This document shows, in pieces, positions 18,453-28,582 of a stretch of DNA of 64,000 nucleotides; the first letter of the stretch is position 1, and every line of letters begins with the position of its first letter. The stretch is from contig CAXHTR010000001.1 of NCBI GenBank assembly GCA_964019655.1, forward strand, positions 558,001 to 622,000, read 5' to 3'. The translations under genes and the position numbers were made by a program. Source of the stretch: Perkinsela sp. pyNocScin1. Taxonomy: Eukaryota > Euglenozoa > Kinetoplastea > Prokinetoplastida > Perkinselidae. The notes beneath the pieces were generated by a model. The model was not told the origin of the DNA. It saw only the letters and a program-made list of their open reading frames with translations, and searched no databases.

Positions 18453-19415
18453 ATGAACCAATTCCGCCTGCTGCACACACAGTCGGCAGCGCAGCTCCTC
18501 GGCCGGGCCTGTGCCACGCCGCGAGTCCAGCTCCCAGTGCTTTCAGTCTACAGCGCATTTCGACCCTATTCCATGCATCGATTGAGCCTCCCAGTCCTCA
18601 CCGCCCAAAAGGCACTCGCGGTATCGCAGCTTTCTTCGCAATGTATCACACCAATGCATACGCAGACCAAAGCTTTGTCAACCTCAGCCCCCGCGCTGAT
18701 GCGTTTCGGCGGTGACCGCAACCAGAACATCGAGCCCGTGTACTCCCCGCAGACCTACCAGAGCGAGTCGAGCGACAGCACTGATTTGCCCGAGCACGTG
18801 CGCGACCACCTGACGCGGACCTACATGCTCCTCGCGAGCGGCGTCGCCGGCGCCGCCCTCGGTGCCGCGCTGATGATATTCACGCCGCTGTGCAAGGTCG
18901 TGCCGTACTGGCTGCCCATGGTCGGCGCCTTCGTGCCGCTGCTGTGGCTCAACTTCGCGCCGCCGAGCAACCCGAACACGAAGCTCGCGCTGTTCTTCTC
19001 GTTTTGCTTCCTAGAGGGCATGGCGATCGCGCCGATCGTGTGGATGAGCGCCGCCAAGGGCGTGCTCTTCTCCGCGCTCTTCCTGACCTTTGCTGTGTTC
19101 GCGGGCTTCACCGCCGCGGCCTTTTTGGCCCCGCAGGGCAAGCTCCTCGCGTTCCAGGGCCCGCTCTTCGCCATTCTCATTGGCTTCGTCGGCATCAGCT
19201 TCCTGAACCTCTTCTTCCCGTCCAAGTTCGCGCACAGCATTCTGTTGTACGGCGGCCTCGCGCTCTTCAGCGCGCTCGTCGCCGTCGACACGCAGGCGAT
19301 GATCGAGCGCGCGCGCTGCGGCATGGGCGACCACGTGCAGGACGCGATGGGCCTCTTTATCAACATGATAAACATCTTCACGCGCATCGCGCAGATCATG
19401 GGTGGCCGCGACTAG
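18453..19415 (+). CDS. BAX-inhibitor-1 / TMBIM family membrane protein, mitochondrial type
   Basis: A 320-residue protein. The N-terminal ~85 residues are Ser/Ala/Arg-rich and nearly acid-free, a mitochondrial-like leader. Seven hydrophobic helices follow from about residue 125, ending in the BI-1 signature region (VAVDTQAMIERA, then FINMINIFTRIAQIMGG). The long leader and the last-helix pattern resemble TMBIM5/GHITM, an inner-membrane protein linked to cristae and ion exchange. The conserved acidic residues of the BI-1 pore are represented by D in VAVDTQ and in the DAM segment. TMBIM5 orthology is inferred; family membership is clear. Confidence 0.88.
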   Translation: MNQFRLLHTQSAAQLLGRACATPRVQLPVLSVYSAFRPYSMHRLSLPVLTAQKALAVSQLSSQCITPMHTQTKALSTSAPALMRFGGDRNQNIEPVYSPQTYQSESSDSTDLPEHVRDHLTRTYMLLASGVAGAALGAALMIFTPLCKVVPYWLPMVGAFVPLLWLNFAPPSNPNTKLALFFSFCFLEGMAIAPIVWMSAAKGVLFSALFLTFAVFAGFTAAAFLAPQGKLLAFQGPLFAILIGFVGISFLNLFFPSKFAHSILLYGGLALFSALVAVDTQAMIERARCGMGDHVQDAMGLFINMINIFTRIAQIMGGRD

Positions 19416-19576
19416 CTGAAGCGGATTTAAGTGCAAATGCTCCAAACGCAATCGATATTGCTTCATAATGGCATGACTGTTGCTTATCGTAAGAAAGTTG
19501 GGGTTATTTGACAGGGAATGAATTATTTTTTTGAGATTTTGAAATAATTACTAAGAATCATATTGAGAATGATCCG

Positions 19577-20371
19577 ATGAGTGCACGAGAGCTCTACCCA
19601 ATAAGTATTCCTACGGAAAAAGGCGATTTACGGCTGCGATTTCGAATTCCCATAAACACCGAAAATTCCAGCATTGAGCGGGACCAGTGCCCCAAATGCA
19701 CAAAAATGTCGCACATTTTCTGCTACGGGTGCTGCCAGCCGACACCCAACGGCGAGCTGTGGCTGCCAAAGCCGCCCATCACGCTGCCAATGCACCTGCA
19801 TATTCTCCTGCACCCCAACGAGCACCGGAGCAAGTCGACAGCGCTACATGCAAAGATTCTGTGCGCTCAGGGGAGCGTCTCGGTGCACACGTACCCGTCG
19901 CTGCCCGATTGTGTTCGACAGGAGGCTGCACAGACACTGCTCGTCTACCCGAGCGTCGGCGCGCGGCCTATGAAGGACATCGCGAACATTGGCGCGATGC
20001 GCCACATTGTCTTTATCGAAGGGACGTGGCGCCAGAGCCGCGCGATCGCCCGCGACGAGTCCATCGCGGCGCTCCCGAACGTCGTGACCCTTCAGGAGTA
20101 CGCGACCATCTTCTGGAGATTTCAGTCCGAGGGTGCGGCGTTTCTGTCGACGATTGAGGCGATTTACTACGCGTACAGAGAGTATTTTGATGCAGTGCGA
20201 TCGCAGGGCGGGGCAGAGGGGGAAGCGTACGGTGGAGAGTACGACGAGCTGCTCCTGCTGTACATCAGACAGTACCTGAGCATTCAGCAGTACTACAGGG
20301 AGAATGCAGAAACGCGGACATTTACACACAGGCACCGCGAGGGGGCGTCGTACATCAAAGGTATGGAGTAA
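19577..20371 (+). CDS. DTWD1: DTW-domain tRNA-uridine aminocarboxypropyltransferase, DTWD1-like
   Basis: A 264-residue protein with an N-terminal zinc-binding-like set of cysteines (C38, C41, C49, C52). It has the DTW-domain landmarks HPNEHRSKSTALHAKIL, a LLVYPS strand, FIEGTWRQSR at about 146-155 and FWRFQSEGAAFLSTIEAIYY near 178-198. DTWD1 installs acp3U on tRNA at position 20. The namesake Asp-x-Thr-Trp reads Glu-Gly-Thr-Trp here, a conservative change in the active-site motif. The LSTIEA element favours DTWD1 over DTWD2. Confidence 0.88.
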   Translation: MSARELYPISIPTEKGDLRLRFRIPINTENSSIERDQCPKCTKMSHIFCYGCCQPTPNGELWLPKPPITLPMHLHILLHPNEHRSKSTALHAKILCAQGSVSVHTYPSLPDCVRQEAAQTLLVYPSVGARPMKDIANIGAMRHIVFIEGTWRQSRAIARDESIAALPNVVTLQEYATIFWRFQSEGAAFLSTIEAIYYAYREYFDAVRSQGGAEGEAYGGEYDELLLLYIRQYLSIQQYYRENAETRTFTHRHREGASYIKGME

Positions 20372-20869
20372 GTCAACTATGATGATATGAAAGTCGGTAG
20401 CGTAGTGAGTAATCGTCTTTGCAGTCAGTCACTGAGGAAAAAGGCAGGCAAGTGTTCTCGAACATCATATGTCGTGACTTTCACAACTCTAAGGCATCAC
20501 TTCTTGCCAGCTAGAGAATATAGGGCGCTAACCCAAGGACAGTCCTAATAAAAGCGGTAACAAGTTTGAAAACGCCCATACTCAAGTAAAAGTAGTCTAT
20601 GATGTTGGTCTTTTAAAACTAGATTAAATGTTTCCGGAGGGGCGAGAATAGTTCAACAATGAAGGGGTCTGGAATGAATGATCCTTTGAAATCATTGAAC
20701 TATTGCTTTCTTCGTTTTCATCTTCGAGTGTGATTCTTTGGCCGATACACTTGAATTTCCAAGACTTTCCATTCAGAACTGCCTTAAGCTGCTTCAGCCT
20801 TCATCTCATTCTCTTACGATTGTCATCTAATTCCCTTCCTACGAATTTCTTATATCCAATGACCAATTC
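20372..20869. other. gene-free intergenic stretch
   Basis: A 498-nt AT-rich spacer. The final 110 nt are pyrimidine-rich. No RNA gene or repeat recognised. Confidence 0.35.
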
Positions 20870-22030
20870 ATGCATCGCCTGACACTCAAACATCGACTCC
20901 TCCGAAATACTCGACAGATCCACCCACAGCTGGCGAGCCTCACGCTCCCAGAGCTCGACGCCCACAAGCGCGCATGCGCCCGCGCGCTCCACGGCGGCCC
21001 GAGCGATGCGGCGCCCCTCCAGCTCGTCCACCAGCTCGACGCCACGCGCGGCGCCAAGTTTCTCGAGAAGGGCGCTGTCCTCGAGGCCCGCCAGGCCTTC
21101 CTCGAGCAGATCCGCGTCAACGACGCGCTTGCACTCGAAACTTCTGATATAAACACACGACGCACTATCGAGCGCGTCTCACAGACCTGCTGGGAGGCGA
21201 TTTACACAGTTGAGCACGACAACAAGGCGTTCTTCGCCCTCCCGCAGGAGATTGAGGACGCCGAGGCGCACTTTGCCCTCGTCTACCACGGCGTGTTCCG
21301 GCACACGATGCTCCACTGGGCCCGCCTGCTGCACATCTGGCGCGTCATTCGCTCGATCGGCATGGAGAAGGCGCACCTCCGGCAGCGCTGCCATGACGCA
21401 GCAGCGCCGTTCGTGCTCACAGAGTGCGGGGTCGCCGGCGGCGGCTGCTCGGTGCTCATGGCAGTGGCGTCAAAGCTTTATCTCCGCAAAGCCTGGGGGA
21501 CAGCCAACAAACCGCCAAAGGTCATCGCCGTCGACAATTTCATTGGGATGCCGATGGAAAATGAGCGCCACGACAAGCGCGTGGGCGACGGCGCGTCGCC
21601 GCTGCAGTGCGGCTGGGGCGAGGGCACGTGCGGGTCCATCGGGCGCACAGTGAGCATCGACGGCCTCGCCGCAAAGTTTGGCGTCACTGATCTGATTCAG
21701 TGCGTCAAGGGAAATTTCGATAAAGTCCTGCCTGGTGTGTTTTCTGATAGTCACAGCCCAGAGGGGCCCGTGCACATCTCGCACCCAGGGAGCCCGCGGG
21801 TGCTCTTTGCGCACATCGACGCCGACTGGTACGACAGCACCGCTGCGTGCTTAAAGCATGTCTACCCGAATGTCGTGCCCGGGGGTATCGGCGGCGTGCA
21901 AGTCGACGACTTCCACTACTGGGACGGGTGCAAGGCGGCCGTGCATGCCTACTTTGACGCCAATGAGCCGAAGCCAGCGTTTCAGTCTATTGAATACGAC
22001 AGCACCGCGATGTACATGCCAAAGGTGTAG
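20870..22030 (+). CDS. TylF (macrocin O-methyltransferase)-like SAM-dependent methyltransferase
   Basis: A 386-residue protein. After a helical N-terminal ~170 residues, the TylF fold is visible: TECGVAGGGCSVLMA (about 184-198) as the SAM-binding glycine loop, VIAVDNFIGMP as the acidic strand and FEGMP-like turn, VKGNFDKVLPG, and AHIDADWYDST (about 315-325), which carries the Asp pair that binds metal in TylF enzymes. The PGG turn, QVDDFHYWDGC and A-V-HAYF follow. The family is mostly bacterial and methylates sugars or small molecules. The substrate here is unknown. Codon use matches its neighbours, so any transfer is old. Only 76 nt separate it from TSR1. Confidence 0.82.
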   Translation: MHRLTLKHRLLRNTRQIHPQLASLTLPELDAHKRACARALHGGPSDAAPLQLVHQLDATRGAKFLEKGAVLEARQAFLEQIRVNDALALETSDINTRRTIERVSQTCWEAIYTVEHDNKAFFALPQEIEDAEAHFALVYHGVFRHTMLHWARLLHIWRVIRSIGMEKAHLRQRCHDAAAPFVLTECGVAGGGCSVLMAVASKLYLRKAWGTANKPPKVIAVDNFIGMPMENERHDKRVGDGASPLQCGWGEGTCGSIGRTVSIDGLAAKFGVTDLIQCVKGNFDKVLPGVFSDSHSPEGPVHISHPGSPRVLFAHIDADWYDSTAACLKHVYPNVVPGGIGGVQVDDFHYWDGCKAAVHAYFDANEPKPAFQSIEYDSTAMYMPKV

Positions 22031-22106
22031 CGCTGTGAAATTTTTGAAGTTTTCTTACTCGGATTGCACTTCATCTGTCCTTCATTTCTCAAAATTTCCA
22101 TTTCGA

Positions 22107-24905
22107 ATGGTTTCCCAACGCAATAAACCGCACAAGAGCCGCCACCGCTCGAAAGGAAAGATAAAGGACCAGACCAAAGGCAAAAAGGTCAAGGTTAACT
22201 TCCGGGCGCCGGGTCGCGCGATCGCCACAGAGTCTGACCCGAGCCGCGACGTCGTCATGAAGCCAGCCAAGCCCACCGCAGCCGCCATATCCGCGACGGG
22301 CCGCGTGCAGAAGCGCACCAAGGCCGCCCCGTACGTCGAGGGCGTCGTTCGAATGAATTCAAAGTCTACTGAAATACCCGCACAGGCCGAGGGCCCTTTT
22401 GGCTTAAGCAAGCCGCCGCGTTCCCACCGCGTCGCCGCGCTCATTCCGCTCAACTGCGGCACAGTGTGCGCCAAGACGGTCGAGCAGCTCCGCCATGCCC
22501 AAGGCCGCGCCGAGCCCTCGCCGAGCGACACGCCGACAATGCACACGCTCGTCCACAACGGCTGCTCAGTGACCTTTTTGGACCCCTTCGCGCCCTATCA
22601 GTCCGAGAGGGGCATTGATACAAATAGCGTTGACTTCGCCGCTGTCCTCGACACGCTCGCCGTCGCCGACATGGTCCTCTTCGTCACAAATCTTGATTTT
22701 ACTGACAATACGCCCAGGCCCGAGGGCGGGGACAGCCGCTGGTTCGACGACCTCGGCATCCAGGTCGACGCGCTCGGCCGCCACGCCATCAGCCTCCTCA
22801 ACGCCATCGGCACGCCCAGCGTCTTCGTGGACTTTCACATGACAAGTTCGAAAAATGCGAAGGACACGCAGCGCCTGCAGTCCGCCATCAAGCTCCACCG
22901 GCGCTACCTGAGCAGTGTGCTCCCACCAAAGATTTTGAATCTGACCACTGCCTACCACAACAGCGCGAACGCGACGGGCGCCGCAAAGCTCTGGCGCGCA
23001 CTTTACGAGACAAAGCTCACGCTCGTGCAGTGGAAGTCCAGCCGGCCGTACATGCTCGTCGACTGGCACGTCGTCGTGCCCCGCGAGTGCGCGGCGGACA
23101 CGGCGGGCGGCACGCTGCTCGCCAGCGGGTACCTCCGCGGCGCACCGCTGTGCCCGGCGCAGCCGGTCACGCTGAGTGGTGCCGACACGCAGCATTTTGC
23201 GATCGAATCGATCGATGTCCTGGGCGGGCCAACGATCAAGCGGGTGAGACCTATCTGTGCAAATGCACCGGACGCAGCAGATAGCGAAGTCATTCAGCAC
23301 TTCCCGAATGAAAATTCTCAGATTTTGCTCGACGCCGACTCCTCGGAGAACGACATGGAGGTCGACACCCTCGGCGAGTGCGCAGTCGACGGGGCGCTCG
23401 ACGACGAGGCTTTTGCAAAAATTCGCACCAAGCGCAAGATGCAGGTCGACGAGGCCTCAGTGCCTGCGTCGATCGCAAATACGAGTGTGACAAATGTCTC
23501 CAAGATTCTCAAGCCGGCGTACCGCGTGCTCAAGGTCCCTGAGGGCGTCTCGGGCTACCAGGCCGCGTGGTACGACTACGACGAAAACATTATTGCAGAC
23601 GACGCTGGCGAGGAGCGCAGCTTTCTTGGGGCCCCGCGAGAGGCCCCGCTGAGCGCGAGCAACCTCCAGCGCCTCGAGGGCGACAGCGAGGGCAACTTAA
23701 CAGATGAGGAGAGCGAGGCCGACCCTGACGCGCTGCAGCCCGTGCGCCAGCGGTTTTTTAAGTACAGGCCGCTGCCGTCAGCGATGATGCCCTCAGCGTT
23801 GAATACGTCAGCTGCCCTCGGGTCCTCGGCGCTGTCCGGAATGTTCACCAATAAATTCTCCGCGCGCGGCGGCGCCGCGAACTACTGGGACCCCTACCAG
23901 AACCTGCCCGAGTCCTACGCGAAGCTCTCGTCGCAGTCCCTCGCGCACTTCCGCCAGTGCTGCAAGGAGGGCATGGGCGTCTTCCTCGAGACGTTGACAG
24001 AAAATGGCAAAGTCGACCCAACGAGGGCGGCAGTGCCCGGCCAGCGCATCACAGTGGCCATCCCGAACATTTCAATCGAGACGCAGCAGCGCATGCAGAA
24101 AAAATCGCTCATAATTCTCTCCGGGTTACTGCCAAACGAAGAAAAGCTCTCGCTGCTCCACGCGAACCTCACAGGTGTCCAGCACCGGATGTTTTCTTCA
24201 GACGCTGACAAAGAGGCGCTGCACTCGAAGGACTCGATGGTATTCCAAGTTGGATTCCGGCGGTACAGCGCGAAGGCCATGTTCTATAGGGACCTCCCGC
24301 AGGGCCACGAGGGCGTGCTGCGCGTGCCGACGATGAACGAAAACGCCACCGGCGGTCGCCGCAACCAGACGATCATGGAGACCATCCACCAGCGGCGGGC
24401 GACGTACCACAAGGCGCTCGACCTCGCGACGCCGGCGGCCAACGGGGCGTACGTGGCCCACTACGGGCTTATCACGCACACGCCGGTGCCAGTCTTTGTG
24501 CTGCAGCGGCGCTGCGCGCTATCGGCCGAGGCGGCGGCCATGGGCGGCCAGCAGCCGCTCATTGTGTCGGCAGGACGAGCACTGCCGCCTGACCCGCACG
24601 TGCTCATTTTGAAGAAGCGGCGCCTCATTGGCAAAATCTACAAAGTGCACCAGCGCGCGGCGGTCATCAAGAAAATGTTCCTCGACGACCAGGACGTGAA
24701 ATTCTATGATAAAGTCGAGCTCCGGACGCTGCGAGGTGTCAAAGGGAGCATCGTGAAGTCGATCGGCACGCATGGCACGTTCAAGGCCAAGTTCAGCGCG
24801 GTGGTGCAGCAGCACGACAAGGTGTACATCGACCTGTTCAAGCGCGTGTTCCCGCCGGGCTACGGTGCTTCGAATGCGGACTTGGAAGCAAGGATGATGG
24901 AGTAG
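22107..24905 (+). CDS. TSR1: TSR1-like 40S ribosome biogenesis GTPase-like factor
   Basis: A 932-residue protein. The Lys/Arg/His-rich N-terminus (HKSRHRSKGKIKDQTKGKK) is typical of TSR1. A translational-GTPase-like domain with no intact P-loop follows, then the AARP2CN domain near 225-290 (LVQWKSSRPYMLVD). An acidic middle comes next, then the C-terminal RIBIOP/DUF663 domain, with MVFQVGFRRYSAKAMFYRD and the end region LIGKIYKVHQRAAVIKKMF and GTFKAKFS. TSR1 sits on late pre-40S subunits and blocks premature joining. The start at 22107 is chosen because the open frame back to 21858 overlaps the methyltransferase gene and encodes nothing conserved. Confidence 0.92.
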   Translation: MVSQRNKPHKSRHRSKGKIKDQTKGKKVKVNFRAPGRAIATESDPSRDVVMKPAKPTAAAISATGRVQKRTKAAPYVEGVVRMNSKSTEIPAQAEGPFGLSKPPRSHRVAALIPLNCGTVCAKTVEQLRHAQGRAEPSPSDTPTMHTLVHNGCSVTFLDPFAPYQSERGIDTNSVDFAAVLDTLAVADMVLFVTNLDFTDNTPRPEGGDSRWFDDLGIQVDALGRHAISLLNAIGTPSVFVDFHMTSSKNAKDTQRLQSAIKLHRRYLSSVLPPKILNLTTAYHNSANATGAAKLWRALYETKLTLVQWKSSRPYMLVDWHVVVPRECAADTAGGTLLASGYLRGAPLCPAQPVTLSGADTQHFAIESIDVLGGPTIKRVRPICANAPDAADSEVIQHFPNENSQILLDADSSENDMEVDTLGECAVDGALDDEAFAKIRTKRKMQVDEASVPASIANTSVTNVSKILKPAYRVLKVPEGVSGYQAAWYDYDENIIADDAGEERSFLGAPREAPLSASNLQRLEGDSEGNLTDEESEADPDALQPVRQRFFKYRPLPSAMMPSALNTSAALGSSALSGMFTNKFSARGGAANYWDPYQNLPESYAKLSSQSLAHFRQCCKEGMGVFLETLTENGKVDPTRAAVPGQRITVAIPNISIETQQRMQKKSLIILSGLLPNEEKLSLLHANLTGVQHRMFSSDADKEALHSKDSMVFQVGFRRYSAKAMFYRDLPQGHEGVLRVPTMNENATGGRRNQTIMETIHQRRATYHKALDLATPAANGAYVAHYGLITHTPVPVFVLQRRCALSAEAAAMGGQQPLIVSAGRALPPDPHVLILKKRRLIGKIYKVHQRAAVIKKMFLDDQDVKFYDKVELRTLRGVKGSIVKSIGTHGTFKAKFSAVVQQHDKVYIDLFKRVFPPGYGASNADLEARMME

Positions 24906-25337
24906 GCGCTGTTTGGGGCGTGTAGAGTCGTTTGCCTTTTTTGGGGTGAAGCTGGTAAATTTGAGAGGACAAAAAGTAAAGGGTTGAGAATTTTTTACAA
25001 TTAAAATGGTGAAGTAATGGAAGAGTGCAATGGGGACAATGATATTCGGATAATGGCGCAAAGCAGGGATTCCTTCTGTTTGCTTGGATTGGTGAAAAAA
25101 GGCTTTCCCAAAATTTTTGTGAAAACATCACTTTGATGGGCTTCGGAAAGATTCCACGCAAACAAGACAGGATTTTGCAGCTGTATATCGCTTGCCCGAA
25201 GGGCCGAAGAAGAAGAAAATTGCTTTGCGTGCGAATTGATGGGACTTGTAAGCTAGTCAGCACTGTTTGGGTTGGTCAGATACCCATATGTATACGGCCA
25301 CTTTATATCATCATCTGTACAAATTATTCGAAATCAA
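24906..25337. other. gene-free stretch between TSR1 and the first LRR gene
   Basis: A 432-nt AT-rich spacer. The last ~70 nt resemble the leader of the next LRR gene (the segment ggccactt through catcatctgtacaaa recurs at about 26919-26944), showing a shared duplicated leader. Confidence 0.45.
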
Positions 25338-26711
25338 ATGTTATTCTCCTACACAGCGGACGACCAGCACCTCAGCCGCCTCGACCCAGCGCTTCTGTGT
25401 GAGCAAACGTTGATGGAAATGTTCGTCGAGGGATTCAAAAACAAGACACTGTTTCAGGACGAGAACGGCAACTATACTGACTGCCACGATTGGGTGCCTG
25501 TAGTACTCGATGACGGTAAAATTGTAGAGTTAAATATTTCTGGCAGGGTGCGAGACAAAGTCGGGGGCTCAATCAACACGCAGTTTTTACCACAGACGCT
25601 CAGAATTCTCATTCTGTCACATGTGGGACTTACTGGCACGATTAGAACAGCAGACCTGCCACGAGAACTCCACATTCTTACAATCAACGAGAACAAGCTC
25701 AAAGGTGGGTTTCGCATCGAAAACTTACCATCGAGTCTCAAAGAGTTGGATATCCGTGAAAATAAGTTTCAAGGCTCGCTGAAACTGGAAGCCCTCCCGC
25801 GATCTATTACTTTCGTTTCAGCTGCGGGAAATAAATTTTCGGGGCCTCTGGACTTTTCGAATCTCCCAGCTGGTATGCACCACTTGAATCTCTCATTCAA
25901 TCGTTTTGAGGGACATGTAAGCTATGACAACCTACCGCAAGGTATGGACTGCCTCATACTGGCACATCTCCCGCAAATAGTCGGTTCTATGACTGTGGCG
26001 CGCTTGCCTCGATCCCTGAAGACGCTCATGCTGAATCACTCACCCACAAAGGCAGAGCTTGTGTGCGCTGATCTGCCGAGTTCTCTCGATACATTTACCA
26101 TACATGGGTCTGCCATGTCAGGGACATTCAACGCTGCGGCTCTCCCGCGGGGCCTGATATTCATTACGATGACATGCTGCAAGATTCAGGGAAGTATGGA
26201 CGCTTCCGGCCTTCCTCAAGGTCTTGAACAATTTATCGTAAATGCTGCGGATATAACGGGAGAGCTGGACTTTGCGAACCTGCCACAGGCGCTTCGAGAA
26301 ATGAACCTGCACTCTTGTCACATATCCGGCACAGCAGACTTGTCAGCATTGCCAAGACGTCTCTTTGCGCTCCATTTTCCACACAACGCTTTTGAGGGGG
26401 AGGTGAACTTAACTGCGCTGCCAGTGCAACTAATTGAGCTTATAATCTCAAGCAACCGATTTTCAGGAATTATAGACCTGACGCAATTGCCGGATAATCT
26501 CACGATCCTCCAGGCAGCAGATAATTCTTTTTCAGGCGTTGTTGACTTTTCGCAACTACCGGATGATCTTGTAGAGCTTGATCTCTCTGGGAACGACATC
26601 GAGGGTGAAACAGATGCCGCCGCGTTACCGCTGTCGTTGCAGCACTTTTCGACAGTAGGCACAAAAGTCATCAGAAATGACGTGGCGCACAGCGAAGAGA
26701 TGGACGAGTAG
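25338..26711 (+). CDS. LRR family protein, subfamily A copy 1
   Basis: A 457-residue protein. It opens with a very short hydrophobic leader (MLFSYTAD), then the family N-cap with HLSRLDPALL, FQDENGNYTD and a conserved Trp. About fifteen 22-24-residue LRRs follow (LPxxLxxLdLsxNxFsG type, with DL or NL before the next LP). There is no C-terminal hydrophobic anchor. The closest relative is the next gene. The role is unknown; LRR arrays of this kind usually bind protein ligands, and the leader suggests secretion. The ATG at 25338 is chosen by alignment with paralogs. Confidence 0.85.
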   Translation: MLFSYTADDQHLSRLDPALLCEQTLMEMFVEGFKNKTLFQDENGNYTDCHDWVPVVLDDGKIVELNISGRVRDKVGGSINTQFLPQTLRILILSHVGLTGTIRTADLPRELHILTINENKLKGGFRIENLPSSLKELDIRENKFQGSLKLEALPRSITFVSAAGNKFSGPLDFSNLPAGMHHLNLSFNRFEGHVSYDNLPQGMDCLILAHLPQIVGSMTVARLPRSLKTLMLNHSPTKAELVCADLPSSLDTFTIHGSAMSGTFNAAALPRGLIFITMTCCKIQGSMDASGLPQGLEQFIVNAADITGELDFANLPQALREMNLHSCHISGTADLSALPRRLFALHFPHNAFEGEVNLTALPVQLIELIISSNRFSGIIDLTQLPDNLTILQAADNSFSGVVDFSQLPDDLVELDLSGNDIEGETDAAALPLSLQHFSTVGTKVIRNDVAHSEEMDE

Positions 26712-26734
26712 GCGCTGCAAGACATGATAATGTA

Positions 26735-26925
26735 TATGATATATAATTGATTCGAACTGCTGATAAGAGATACAAAAGAAAAAAAGACAAAAGAATAGTT
26801 AAAGATAGTTGAAAAAGATAAAAGAATAGTTTAAGTATTGTTGAAATTACATGCGCTTTATACCGTTGCTGAGTCAAATTATTCGTGCATTATGTAGCGT
26901 TCAGGTAACCCACTTCAACGGCCAC
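26735..26925 (+). repeat. duplicated intergenic segment, copy 1
   Basis: The sequence after this LRR stop (gatatataattgattc, then ctgctgataagagata, tgcgctttataccg and ctgagtcaaa) recurs after the next LRR gene at about 28374-28545. The tandem duplication unit was therefore gene plus flank. Confidence 0.75.
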
Positions 26926-26958
26926 TTTTCATCATCTGTACAAAGTATTCGATTTCCA

Positions 26959-28356
26959 ATGTTATTCTCCTACGCAGTAGACGACCGGCACCTCAGCCGC
27001 CTCGACCCAGCGCTTCTCTCCGAGCAAACATTGATGGAAATGTTCGTTGAGGGCTTCAAAAACAAGGAACTGTTTCAGGATGAGAATGGCAACTACACTG
27101 ACTGCCACGAGTGGGCGCCTGCAACGCTTGAGGACGGTCACATTGCAAAGTTTTCTACTTTTGAAAGGCCGCGCGACAAACTCGGGGGCTCTATCAACAC
27201 GCAGTTTTTGCCGCAGACACTTAGAAATCTCACTCTGTCATTTATGAGACTCACTGGTACGATTGACACAGCAGATCTCCCACGAGATCTCCGGATTCTT
27301 ATTATCAGCATGAACGAGCTCGAAGGTAGGTTTCGCATCGAAAACTTACCATCGAGTCTGGAAGACTTAGATGTCTATGATAATAAATTTCAAGGCTCGC
27401 TCAAACTGGAAGCCCTCCCGCAGTCTATTACTTTCTTTTCAGCTGAGGTAAATCAATTTTCGGGGCCCCTGGAGCTATCACATCTCCCCACTGGTATGCG
27501 CGTGCTGATACTATCATTCAATAGTTTTGAGGGGCCAGTAAGCTATGACAACCTGCCGCGAGGTTTGCGCAGCTTAAAAATGGCGGGTCTACCGCGAATA
27601 TTCGGTTCCATGATTGTGGCGCGCTTACCTCGATCTCTGAAGACGCTGCTTCTGAGCGCCAAACAAACAAAGACAGAGCTTGTGTGCTCTGATATCCCGA
27701 ACTATATGGAAATATTCAGAGTAAGCGGAAGAACTATATCGGGGACATTCGATGCTGCTGCACTCCCGCGAGGCCTAAGACGCATAGCACTCGTCGTCTG
27801 CGAAATCGTTGGTAGCATCGACGCGGCGTCTCTACCAGAGGGTCTCGTAGAATTTAACATAGGCGGTCCTGAGCTTACTGGAGGGTTGGCCTTTTCGCAC
27901 TTACCACGGGCTCTTCAAGAAATGACAGTGCAATATTGTCGCATTTCGGGCACAGCAGACTTGTCAGCGTTGCCAAAAGGTCTCAATATGCTCCATATAC
28001 CGAGAAATGCTTTTGAGGGGGAGGTAAACCTTACTGAGCTGCCAGCGCTACTAAAGGAGCTAGATATCTCGAAAAACCGATTTTCAGGACGCATGGACTT
28101 GACGCAATTGCCGGATAATCTCACGAAGCTCGAGGCAGCAGATAATTTTTTTTCGGGAGCTGTCAACTTTTCGCAGCTACCAAGTAGTCTTAAAGAGCTT
28201 GATGTCTCTGGGAATGACATCCAGGGCGAAACAGATGCCGAAGCGCTGCCAGCATCACTGCAGCTTTTCTCGACAAGAGACACAAATATTGTGAGAACTG
28301 ACGTGGTGTGCTCCAGAGAGATGGACGATGAGGCCAAGTACATTTATTATTGGTAA
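26959..28356 (+). CDS. LRR family protein, subfamily A copy 2
   Basis: A 465-residue tandem paralog of the previous LRR gene, colinear over the whole length. The leader is MLFSYAVD, then HLSRLDPALLSEQTLMEMF, the N-cap with FQDENGNYTD and CHEW, and about fifteen LRRs. It ends in a short tail with DDEAKYIYYW and no anchor. Divergence from copy 1 is concentrated in the middle repeats, around NLPRGLRSLKMAGLP, while the N-cap is nearly constant. The frame is open upstream to 26851, but the homologous ATG is at 26959. Confidence 0.85.
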   Translation: MLFSYAVDDRHLSRLDPALLSEQTLMEMFVEGFKNKELFQDENGNYTDCHEWAPATLEDGHIAKFSTFERPRDKLGGSINTQFLPQTLRNLTLSFMRLTGTIDTADLPRDLRILIISMNELEGRFRIENLPSSLEDLDVYDNKFQGSLKLEALPQSITFFSAEVNQFSGPLELSHLPTGMRVLILSFNSFEGPVSYDNLPRGLRSLKMAGLPRIFGSMIVARLPRSLKTLLLSAKQTKTELVCSDIPNYMEIFRVSGRTISGTFDAAALPRGLRRIALVVCEIVGSIDAASLPEGLVEFNIGGPELTGGLAFSHLPRALQEMTVQYCRISGTADLSALPKGLNMLHIPRNAFEGEVNLTELPALLKELDISKNRFSGRMDLTQLPDNLTKLEAADNFFSGAVNFSQLPSSLKELDVSGNDIQGETDAEALPASLQLFSTRDTNIVRTDVVCSREMDDEAKYIYYW

Positions 28357-28373
28357 TATTCATACAAGTATAA

Positions 28374-28545
28374 TATGATATATAATTGATTCAAACTGCT
28401 GATAAGAGATATGAAATATCGAAAAAGATAAAAGAATACTTAAGATACATACATGTATTATTGAAACTTCACATGCGCTTTACCCCGTTTCTGAGTCAAA
28501 ATTTTAGTACATTTCGTAGCGTTCGGGTTACCCACTTCATCCTAT
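28374..28545 (+). repeat. duplicated intergenic segment, copy 2
   Basis: Homologous to 26735-26925. Here it forms the upstream leader of UPF1 and includes ttttag at 28502-28507, so UPF1's probable acceptor site lies in LRR-derived flanking DNA. Confidence 0.7.
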
Positions 28546-28582
28546 TACTTCCAACCCCTTCACATCTATTCTACTACCTTCA

